Position numbers and translations under genes: made by a program. Below the pieces are notes generated by a model. It did not search any database and was not told where the DNA came from. It saw only the letters and a list, made by a program, of their open reading frames with translations. Shown here in pieces: positions 25,881-32,406 of a stretch of DNA of 64,000 bases. The stretch spans positions 248,001 to 312,000 of the forward strand of contig NZ_JAHOPF010000001.1 in assembly GCF_019038595.1 (NCBI RefSeq), given 5' to 3'. Source of the stretch: Kaistella soli. Lineage in GTDB: Bacteria; Bacteroidota; Bacteroidia; Flavobacteriales; Weeksellaceae. Numbering within the stretch: position 1 is the stretch's first letter; every line of letters begins with the position of its first letter.

Positions 25881-25904
25881 TGAATTATAAATAAAATTGG
25901 GGGG

Positions 25905-25912
25905 CAAAGTTA
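25905..25912 (-). promoter_or_regulatory. Predicted -7 box (TAACTTTG) of the long secreted nuclease gene
   Basis: Minus strand TAACTTTG, 25 bases before the chosen ATG. The same eight bases occur before the second nuclease gene. It lies inside the longer open frame and so decides the start. Confidence 0.55.
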
Positions 25913-26096
25913 GCAAAAAAATGAATCGGACGATTTAATTTTTGTTGATATCATTATTAATTTTACGCTATATATGTTTTATGTCATAAAAAGTCCGATT
26001 TCACTGAGAATCAAAAAATTATTAATTTCAATAAGAACTGAAAATAGCGTTTATTTTTTACTGAAATTGGAGTTCTATGGCATCAGTATTCACTAA

Positions 26097-26122
26097 AAAA
26101 CCGACATCATGATGCCGGTTTT
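26097..26122 (-). terminator. Terminator of the short secreted nuclease gene
   Basis: AAAACCGACATC and GATGCCGGTTTT pair with one wobble on the minus-strand RNA around AT, and TTTTTT follows there. It lies 25 bases past the stop codon. Confidence 0.75.
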
Positions 26123-26146
26123 AAATATCTGTAATGTAAAAATCAT

Positions 26147-27271
26147 TTATTCTACCAAAAATTTAACGGACTGCGATTCTGTTTTCAGAATGTATGCACC
26201 CTTTGGCGTGTTTTTTAAAATGATCTTGTTTGAGTTTTTAAGATTCTGGTTCACGGTCTGAATCAGTTTTCCGTCGATGGAATAAATCTGGACTGAACCG
26301 ATCTGATCCAAACCATAACCTGCAAGATGCAGTTCCCCGTTTCTTACCGGGTTCGGATAAACGGAAAGTGTTCGGTCAAATGCAGCAGTTTCGGATGAGG
26401 AAAGGGTAGAAGTCCAGATCATGTTAATCCATTCCGGATGATCGATAAAAGGGTTTCTGTTGTGCTGTCTTGCGTAGACGGCGTTGTTTCTGTCAATTTC
26501 TCTTTGAGAAACCGGATCCTGCGCTGACCATTTCAGCAGCAAATTAATATACCACTGTTGGAAACCGCGGTTGGTGCTTCCGTCTAACGGGTTGGTTGCG
26601 CTTTGATATTGCGAAAAAGAAGCGAGTTTATCTTCATATCGCGTGATGAAATACAAAGACATTCTGGCAAGATCTCCTTTAAACTCATTAATAGGTTCAA
26701 AAATAGTCCCGCTATATCCCGGAAAACTGGAGTTTCCTAATTTAGTTCCGTTAGTTGAAGTCCAGCTTGGTGCTGCAGTTTCTCCATAAGGATAATTAGA
26801 TCTTCTGCTGTTTACATAATAATCTGAAGGAATAACGAAATGCGCGTCATTGGCCATCGGTACGGCTGACTGTCCGCCAAAATTAACTTTCGGAAAACTG
26901 TGCTCTCTGTTATAGCAAAATCCTTCGTTGTTTTGGTTCGTACTTCCGCACTGGTTTCCGCCTGCTGTTGACTGTCCCAGATTATATTCATACGCATCCG
27001 GACCTGAGGGTTTTTCGGAATACATATCGAGCAAAGTGCCGTTGTTTTCGTAATAATAGTCACGGTCGGAAGTGAAATAGGTCGTCCACAATCCGCCGGT
27101 ACCGCTGCCGTAACCCAAATCCAAAGCTCCGTTGGAAATGATCTGATTGAGTTTGGTTTTCAGTGAGTATCCAGTCAAACCGGATGTTCCGTCGTAATAT
27201 CCGGTAGGGATTTGTGCAAAACTGAAGCTTACCGTGAAGACAGCAAGTAATAAAGTAAAGGTCTTTTTCAT
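26147..27271 (-). CDS. Secreted endonuclease I with a type IX sorting domain
   Basis: 374 residues. Signal peptide MKKTFTLLLAVFTVSFSFAQ, endonuclease I domain about 20-290 with CYNREHSFPKVNF (His-Me finger) and RRSNYPYG, and a C-terminal type A sorting domain (VYPNPVRNGELHL ... GKLIQT ... GAYILKT). It lacks the fibronectin repeats of its neighbour. The two genes are tandem, each with its own promoter box and terminator, so they are separately expressed paralogues. The likely role is nuclease activity outside the cell, for nutrient phosphate or DNA-matrix breakdown; this is inferred from the family. Confidence 0.93.
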   Translation of the reverse strand: MKKTFTLLLAVFTVSFSFAQIPTGYYDGTSGLTGYSLKTKLNQIISNGALDLGYGSGTGGLWTTYFTSDRDYYYENNGTLLDMYSEKPSGPDAYEYNLGQSTAGGNQCGSTNQNNEGFCYNREHSFPKVNFGGQSAVPMANDAHFVIPSDYYVNSRRSNYPYGETAAPSWTSTNGTKLGNSSFPGYSGTIFEPINEFKGDLARMSLYFITRYEDKLASFSQYQSATNPLDGSTNRGFQQWYINLLLKWSAQDPVSQREIDRNNAVYARQHNRNPFIDHPEWINMIWTSTLSSSETAAFDRTLSVYPNPVRNGELHLAGYGLDQIGSVQIYSIDGKLIQTVNQNLKNSNKIILKNTPKGAYILKTESQSVKFLVE

Positions 27272-27296
27272 TGTTTTGAGTAAAATTTTAGGAAAA

Positions 27297-27304
27297 CAAA
27301 GTTA
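27297..27304 (-). promoter_or_regulatory. Predicted -7 box (TAACTTTG) of the short secreted nuclease gene
   Basis: Minus strand TAACTTTG, 26 bases before the ATG, the same box and distance as for the neighbouring nuclease gene. A shared -7 sequence could mean shared control. Confidence 0.55.
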
Positions 27305-27328
27305 AATAAAAAACCTTCTCTCTAAATT

Positions 27329-28540
27329 TTAATTATTGGTAAAATACGAGCGGTTAATTTTAGAGAAAAACCAGGAAACCCCGAAACCGAAAACTGCTGC
27401 AGTAGCACTTACGATAAGATAATTGATGAATCGGATCTGCACAGGAAATGCAAGATCGGTATTGGCTCCCGCTTTAAAAAAACCTGTTTCAATCTGGAAA
27501 TAGCTGATTGCGGTTCCTAAAAGAAGTCCGCTCAGAATGCCGAAGATTACGATTAAAGTTCCGGTGTAGAAATAAATGTTTCGTAAAGATTTTAAATTCA
27601 TTCCCAAAGAAATCAGCGATTTTGCCTGCTCTTTTTTGTCAAGCTGCAGAATAATAATGGCCCCAGCCAGGTTGAAAGTCGTAATGAAGATAACCAGAGC
27701 AAAAATAAGATAGATGAACAGTTTTTCGGTGTTGATCATTTTCCAGAACGCTGCGTTTTCTTCGGCTTTCGTCTTTACCTCATATTTGTTTCCCAACTGA
27801 TTCTGGAGGTTCTGTTTTACCAGATCGGCATTTTCAGGATTTTTGAGTTTGATTACAATTTGATATGCTGAGTTCTTAGGCAGATCAAGAAGTTCTCTTG
27901 TGAGCTCGATGGGAGATATAATAGTATTGTCGAGCTGGTCGTTCCCAGGAAAAACACCGGAAACGAAAATTTCTCTTTTATTGAAAATATCTTCCTCCTT
28001 GCTGATGATTCCTTTTCCCGGTTTGGGCATCATCAGGCTCGCAGCTTCCGAACCTTCACCCACGGGGATGGCAAGTCGGTTATCGAGTTTGTTTTCGATT
28101 AAAACTTCGTTGGAATATTTAAAACTCGGGTAGGAGCCGTAAAAAATATTCCTGTGGATAGGATTCACGAAAATATAGGCAGAATCTACACCTCTCAAAT
28201 TGGCAATATCTCCGTTTTCACGGAAATTGATGTACACCTTTTCTTCAATCACTTTTGAGAAATGCTCAATTTCAGTGTTTGATTTAAGAATTTTTGCGGC
28301 TTTATCAATATCAGGAAGTGTTTTTCCCTGTTTGCTTTTCAGTGTAATGTCCGCATGAAGGTTGGCAATAAGATCCTGATTAAGATCTTCCAGCCCTGAA
28401 AAAACGGAAATAATAATAAACATTGCAGTTACCGCCACCATCATCGCCAAAGCAGCAAGCCAGGTAATAAAAGTTACCGCCGTGCTTCCTTTTTTGGCAA
28501 GAAGATATCTTGTCGCTATATATATTGCAGTGTTTCTCAA
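27329..28540 (-). CDS. FtsX-like ABC transporter permease (LolC/LolE type)
   Basis: 403 residues. A first transmembrane helix at about 25-48, a large periplasmic domain of about 220 residues, then three helices near 275-300, 325-345 and 370-395, which is the topology of LolC/LolE/MacB permeases. The pattern SVFSGLEDLNQDLIANLHADITLK near the first helix is typical of the lipoprotein-releasing branch. No ATPase gene is adjacent in the window. It probably takes part in sorting lipoproteins to the outer membrane, but other exporter roles exist in this superfamily. rbfA lies 21 bases upstream on the same strand, so the two are cotranscribed. Confidence 0.88.
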   Translation of the reverse strand: MRNTAIYIATRYLLAKKGSTAVTFITWLAALAMMVAVTAMFIIISVFSGLEDLNQDLIANLHADITLKSKQGKTLPDIDKAAKILKSNTEIEHFSKVIEEKVYINFRENGDIANLRGVDSAYIFVNPIHRNIFYGSYPSFKYSNEVLIENKLDNRLAIPVGEGSEAASLMMPKPGKGIISKEEDIFNKREIFVSGVFPGNDQLDNTIISPIELTRELLDLPKNSAYQIVIKLKNPENADLVKQNLQNQLGNKYEVKTKAEENAAFWKMINTEKLFIYLIFALVIFITTFNLAGAIIILQLDKKEQAKSLISLGMNLKSLRNIYFYTGTLIVIFGILSGLLLGTAISYFQIETGFFKAGANTDLAFPVQIRFINYLIVSATAAVFGFGVSWFFSKINRSYFTNN

Positions 28541-28561
28541 GAACTGAAGTTTATCAGGATT

Positions 28562-28924
28562 TTAAAGTACAGGATTGTCGCCTTCGCCTCTCAGCTCTTT
28601 TTCGATTTTTTCCACATCATCCAGAGTAGTGTCGAGATAAAAATTGAGTTCCGGGATAATTCGGACCTGCTTGCTCATTTTCTGGCCAATATAGTTTCTG
28701 TACTGGGCCTTGTTCACCAGGATTTCTTTCATAATATCTTTACGGAATTCCTGAGGAAAAATGCTTAAATAGATTTTTGCAATGCTTAAATCTGCTGTTA
28801 CCTTAACATCCGAAACTGTAACCAAAAAGCTCTGTTTGCTTTCTGAAGCCTGTTTGCGGAAGAGTTCAGCGAAATCTTCCTGTATAATCTGTGCGACTTT
28901 TTTCTGTCTGTTGCTTTCGTTCAT
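28562..28924 (-). CDS. rbfA: Ribosome-binding factor A
   Basis: 120 residues with the KH-like RbfA pattern: VAQIIQEDFAELF at the start, FLVTVSDVKVTADLSIAKIYLSIF in the middle and RIIPELNFYLDTTLDD near the end. It binds the small ribosomal subunit and helps mature the 5' end of 16S rRNA, notably in the cold. It heads a unit with the FtsX-like permease and shares a short intergenic region with the divergent epimerase gene. Confidence 0.95.
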   Translation of the reverse strand: MNESNRQKKVAQIIQEDFAELFRKQASESKQSFLVTVSDVKVTADLSIAKIYLSIFPQEFRKDIMKEILVNKAQYRNYIGQKMSKQVRIIPELNFYLDTTLDDVEKIEKELRGEGDNPVL

Positions 28925-28928
28925 GGCG

Positions 28929-28936
28929 CAAATTTA
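28929..28936 (-). promoter_or_regulatory. rbfA: Predicted -7 box (TAAATTTG) of rbfA
   Basis: Minus strand TAAATTTG only five bases before the rbfA ATG. It would give a leaderless or very short leader transcript, so the call is cautious. Confidence 0.35.
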
Positions 28937-28937
28937 C

Positions 28938-28945
28938 TATTTTTG
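28938..28945 (+). promoter_or_regulatory. Predicted -7 box (TATTTTTG) of the methylmalonyl-CoA epimerase gene
   Basis: Plus strand TATTTTTG, 57 bases before the chosen start. A TTG lies 24 bases upstream, slightly too far for a standard -33 element. It overlaps the longer open frame that begins at 28943 and argues against that start. Confidence 0.4.
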
Positions 28946-29002
28946 TTTGAAATATGCCGGAAGATTGAAGAATCAAAACGGCCTGCTGTAACAAAAGTAT
29001 TT

Positions 29003-29401
29003 ATGAAAATTGAACATCTCGGTATTGCCGTAAAATCCCTGGAAACATCCGATCGGCTGTTTTCAAGACTGTTGGGAAAAGAATTTTATAAGCAGGAAGC
29101 TGTAGAACGGGAAGGCGTTAAAACTTCTTTCTATGAAGTGGGGGAAAGCAAAATCGAACTTCTGGAAGCCACCAACGCCGACAGTCCCATTTCAAAATTC
29201 ATTGATAAAAAAGGGGAAGGCATCCATCACATCGCATTCGGTGTTGAAAATATTGCTTTCGAAATCGAAAGATTAAAGAAAGAAGGGTTTATGTTTATCT
29301 CCGAAGAACCGAAGGAAGGAGCCGACAATAAGCTCGTGGTTTTCCTTCATCCCAAGTCCACCAACGGTGTTTTGGTAGAATTATGTCAGGAAAAGCCTTA
29401 A
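29003..29401 (+). CDS. mce: Methylmalonyl-CoA epimerase
   Basis: Interconverts the R and S forms of methylmalonyl-CoA on the propionate-succinate route. 132 residues in the glyoxalase/VOC fold: metal ligand His5 in KIEHLGIAV, second His in HHIAFGVENI near residue 75, and the catalytic or ligand Glu in GVLVELCQE near 129. I chose the ATG before KIEHLG because the frame upstream of it has no conserved residues and covers a promoter box. It stands alone, 74 bases before a tRNA. Confidence 0.93.
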   Translation: MKIEHLGIAVKSLETSDRLFSRLLGKEFYKQEAVEREGVKTSFYEVGESKIELLEATNADSPISKFIDKKGEGIHHIAFGVENIAFEIERLKKEGFMFISEEPKEGADNKLVVFLHPKSTNGVLVELCQEKP

Positions 29402-29475
29402 AAACTTTTGAAATTTCAAAAAAATATTTACATTTGCACACTCGCAAAACAGAGGGATAAAACCTTTTGTTTTCT

Positions 29476-29549
29476 GGCCTTGTAACTCAGCTGGTTAGAG
29501 TAGCTGACTCATAATCAGCAAGTCCTTGGTTCGAGCCCAAGCTGGGCCA
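29476..29549 (+). tRNA. tRNA with CAU anticodon (elongator tRNA-Met, or tRNA-Ile2)
   Basis: 74 bases folding as a cloverleaf: acceptor GGCCTTG/CTGGGCC (one mismatch), D stem ACTC/GAGT, anticodon stem GCTGA/TCAGC with loop CTCATAA, and T stem CTTGG/CCAAG with loop TTCGAGC. The 3' CCA is not encoded. The anticodon stem lacks the three G-C pairs of an initiator, so it is not tRNA-fMet. Elongator Met and lysidine-modified Ile2 cannot be told apart here with certainty. Confidence 0.93.
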
Positions 29550-29553
29550 CTTG

Positions 29554-29584
29554 AAATTCCGCAAGTTATTGCGGAATTTTTTTT
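29554..29584 (+). terminator. Terminator after the tRNA
   Basis: AAATTCCGCAA pairs perfectly with TTGCGGAATTT around GTTA and is followed by a T-run, starting four bases after the tRNA. Confidence 0.85.
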
Positions 29585-29922
29585 ATTTAATATTTATAAG
29601 CTGTTAATAACAATAATTTTGCTGTCTTTATAATATGGTTTGTTCAAGAATTATGTGGCGCGTATTTTCCTATAATTCGTATTCGGTTCGAAACAGTACC
29701 ATTATTAAAATAGAAACCAATCAAGTATTTAAAATAAACCATGTATTAATAATTATGTAATGAATTATTAATCTGGATTATCAGATGTTTGTAATTCTGG
29801 TTCAGCTTTATTAAAAATTTCTAAAACCCTCAATCATCATTGGATTATATTTTGTTTAATGCATAAAAAATGGTAATATTGTTATCATTCCTTATTCACT
29901 TAAATATTAAAACATAAATCCT
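29585..29922. other. AT-rich upstream region of glgC, no gene seen
   Basis: About 340 bases rich in A and T without a credible reading frame. The only structure I see is one long inverted repeat at 29745-29772. No clean TAnnTTTG promoter box is present, although TATATTTTG at about 29846 is close. Confidence 0.5.
29745..29772. promoter_or_regulatory. Inverted repeat upstream of glgC
   Basis: ATTAATAATT, 8-base spacer, AATTATTAAT: perfect 10-base arms about 150 bases before glgC. The composition is AT only, so chance is a real possibility, but a regulator site is plausible. Confidence 0.35.
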
Positions 29923-31191
29923 ATGAAACCCAGCGTTATCTCAATAGTACTTGGCGGCGGAAGAGGAACGAGATTGTTTCCTTTAACCTATTCACGCTCG
30001 AAACCGGCGGTTCCTATTGCCGGGAAATACAGACTGGTGGATATTCCGATTTCCAACTGTCTGAATTCGGGCTTTAACAGGATTTTAGTTTTAACCCAGT
30101 TTAATTCTGCATCCCTCAATTCGCATATTAAGAATTCTTACCATTTCGATATTTTCAGCAGAGGTTTTGTGGATATTTTAGCCGCGGAACAGAATGTTGA
30201 AAATGATCAGTGGTATCAGGGCACCGCCGATGCAGTAAGGCAGTCGATGAAGCATCTTGCGAAATATGATTATGATTATATACTGATTCTTTCTGGAGAC
30301 CAGCTTTATCAGATGGATTTTCGCTCAATGATCGATTTTCACTGTAAGAACAAAGGCGATATTACCATTGCAACCATTCCTGTGAACTGCAAAGACGCAC
30401 CCGGTTTCGGAATTCTGAAATCTGATGATGAGGGAAATATTACTTCTTTTATCGAAAAACCGTCAGCAGATGTTTTGGATAACTGGAAATCGGAGGTTTC
30501 GGAAAAAAGCAAATCGGAAGGCAAGGAATTTCTCGCTTCGATGGGGATTTATGTCTTCAGCAAAAATCTTCTCAAAAAAATGTTTGACGAAGATCCCGGC
30601 GATGATTTTGGCGGCGAACTTATTCCTAATGCCATAGGTAAATACAAAATGCTGAGTTATCAGTATGACGGATACTGGACGGACATCGGAACTATCGATT
30701 CCTTTTTTGATGCCAATATCGACCTTACAAAGGATTTTCCCAATTTCAATCTTTTCAGCAATGCACCCATTTATACCAGAGCAAGGATGCTTCCGCCTTC
30801 GAAAATTCTCGGCTCTTATGTGAGTAAAGCGATTTTCGGTGACGGATGTATCATTATGGCAGATAAAATTGAAAATTCGATTGTCGGTAACAGGGGCAGG
30901 GTTGACCGTGGCAGTACGCTGATCAATACCTATATGATGGGAGCGGATTTCTATCAGGAAACTCAGGATATTGTATCCAATGACGAGAAGGGGCAGCCCA
31001 ATTTAGGAGTAGGGAAATACTGCTACATCGAAAAGGCTATTCTCGATAAAAACTGCAATATCGGCGATAATGTGAGGATTATCGGCGGCAAACATCTTCC
31101 GGACGGGGATTTTGAAAACTACAGCATTAAAGACGGAATAGTAGTCGTGAAAAAAAATGCGGTGATACCACCGGGCACAATTATTCCTTAA
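29923..31191 (+). CDS. glgC: Glucose-1-phosphate adenylyltransferase (ADP-glucose pyrophosphorylase)
   Basis: Makes ADP-glucose from glucose 1-phosphate and ATP, the committed step of glycogen synthesis. 422 residues. The nucleotide loop GGGRGTRLFPLT is at residues 11-22, with SKPAVPIAGKYRLVDIPISNC after it, YILILSGDQLYQMD near 120-133 (metal Asp) and a C-terminal left-handed beta-helix region ending PPGTIIP. No other glycogen genes are in this window. It is followed by a strong terminator, so it is monocistronic here. Confidence 0.96.
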   Translation: MKPSVISIVLGGGRGTRLFPLTYSRSKPAVPIAGKYRLVDIPISNCLNSGFNRILVLTQFNSASLNSHIKNSYHFDIFSRGFVDILAAEQNVENDQWYQGTADAVRQSMKHLAKYDYDYILILSGDQLYQMDFRSMIDFHCKNKGDITIATIPVNCKDAPGFGILKSDDEGNITSFIEKPSADVLDNWKSEVSEKSKSEGKEFLASMGIYVFSKNLLKKMFDEDPGDDFGGELIPNAIGKYKMLSYQYDGYWTDIGTIDSFFDANIDLTKDFPNFNLFSNAPIYTRARMLPPSKILGSYVSKAIFGDGCIIMADKIENSIVGNRGRVDRGSTLINTYMMGADFYQETQDIVSNDEKGQPNLGVGKYCYIEKAILDKNCNIGDNVRIIGGKHLPDGDFENYSIKDGIVVVKKNAVIPPGTIIP

Positions 31192-31212
31192 AAAAAACAT
31201 CAGCTAGGTACT

Positions 31213-31244
31213 CACGGCAATATTTTTATTGCCGTGTTTTTTTT
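31213..31244 (+). terminator. Terminator of glgC
   Basis: CACGGCAAT pairs with ATTGCCGTG around ATTTTT, followed by eight T. It overlaps the longest possible frame of the next gene, which supports the later start chosen there. Confidence 0.85.
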
Positions 31245-31270
31245 GCAGAGGTTTTTTGTATTTTTGCCCC

Positions 31271-32308
31271 ATGCGTTGGTTAAAATTTGGGAGTTTAATA
31301 GTACTTTTTGTGCTGGCTGTGTATGCCGTTTCTATGACATTCGTTGATGAGGCGAAAAGTATTACTGTTGAAAAAGAGATCAGTTATCCTGTCGATAAGG
31401 TTTTTCCGCAATTCAGTAATCTGCAGAATTTTACCAGATGGAATGCTTTCTTTTCCGACAATAAAAATCTAAGCTTTGATTTTTTTATGCCATACGAAGG
31501 CCAGGGAAGCTCAATGAGTTATCATGACACGAAAGATCCGGATATTTCCGGCGATCTTTTTATCCGGTACGAAAACCCGAACAGAACCCTGCGTTACCAG
31601 CTGTTTGAAGGAAAGGACAGCAATCCCTATTCAATAGATCTGAAATTTAAACCGCAAAACGGTAAAACCGCTGTTATCTGGTATATTCACACCCCCAAAC
31701 AGTCTTTCCTTAAAAGGTCTCTGAATTTGGTTTCTGAAGATCTTTTCGCAGAGCAAATTGACAAGAGCATGAAGAATCTTTTCAACGTTCTGGGGAATAA
31801 GGTGAGTAAGGAACAGCAGCGTGAAAGTTTGAAATTTGACAGTTTAATGGTTGAAGATCAGGACGGGCAGCTTCTTTTGGGCGTGAATGTCAATTCAAAA
31901 AATGTTAAAGATGCCCTCTTTAGAAATATCGTCATGAACCACAACAAGACGCTGAATTACATAAAGATGGATTTAGGTAAAAGAGATGACGAATACGGAG
32001 AACCCATCTTAATTACCGACGCTGATAATTTCAAAGACAAGGAAGTTTCTTACTTCTACGGAATTCCGCTTTCTAAAAGAATTGGGGTTTCTGATAATAA
32101 TTTCAGTTTCAGAACTTTGAATGCGTCAAAAAAATATGTGATTTATTACCGCGGAAGTTACAGCGGACGCGTAAAGGCTATTCAGCAGTTATTATTAAAG
32201 GCTAAAAAGGATACGATGAGAACCGGGGATCTGCAGCAAACTTTCCTCGAAGAACCTTCGGTTGAAAATAATACCGTCATGAAATTGTCGCTGCCCGTTT
32301 TTAGGTAA
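31271..32308 (+). CDS. Membrane-anchored START-like (SRPBCC/polyketide cyclase) protein
   Basis: 345 residues from the chosen start. One N-terminal helix (FGSLIVLFVLAVYAVSMTF, about 5-23) anchors it, then VEKEISYPVDKVFPQFSNLQNFTRWNAF opens an SRPBCC-type ligand-binding fold covering about 30-175. The C-terminal part (175-345) has the GyrI-like pattern of effector-binding domains (GRVKAIQQLLLKAK). The ligand is unknown. The open frame extends 14 codons upstream, but those codons lie in the glgC terminator. It is not obviously linked to its neighbours. Confidence 0.78.
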   Translation: MRWLKFGSLIVLFVLAVYAVSMTFVDEAKSITVEKEISYPVDKVFPQFSNLQNFTRWNAFFSDNKNLSFDFFMPYEGQGSSMSYHDTKDPDISGDLFIRYENPNRTLRYQLFEGKDSNPYSIDLKFKPQNGKTAVIWYIHTPKQSFLKRSLNLVSEDLFAEQIDKSMKNLFNVLGNKVSKEQQRESLKFDSLMVEDQDGQLLLGVNVNSKNVKDALFRNIVMNHNKTLNYIKMDLGKRDDEYGEPILITDADNFKDKEVSYFYGIPLSKRIGVSDNNFSFRTLNASKKYVIYYRGSYSGRVKAIQQLLLKAKKDTMRTGDLQQTFLEEPSVENNTVMKLSLPVFR

Positions 32309-32362
32309 TATAATTCAGTTTTTTTTAGGTCTTTTCGGCTTTAGTACTTCACTTTTTTTTGC

Positions 32363-32370
32363 TAAATTTG
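32363..32370 (+). promoter_or_regulatory. sucA: Predicted -7 box (TAAATTTG) of sucA
   Basis: TAAATTTG, a match to TAnnTTTG, 36 bases before the sucA start in the only gap upstream of the sucAB pair. The -33 region has only TTTTC. Confidence 0.55.
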
Positions 32371-32406
32371 TCTTTTAAATAAAAATCAACAGTTAATCTG
32401 TAAATA

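Noticed and set aside
31229-31270. Upstream start for the START-like protein
   Set aside because: The extra codons lie in the glgC terminator and show no conserved residues; the later ATG directly precedes the signal-like helix.
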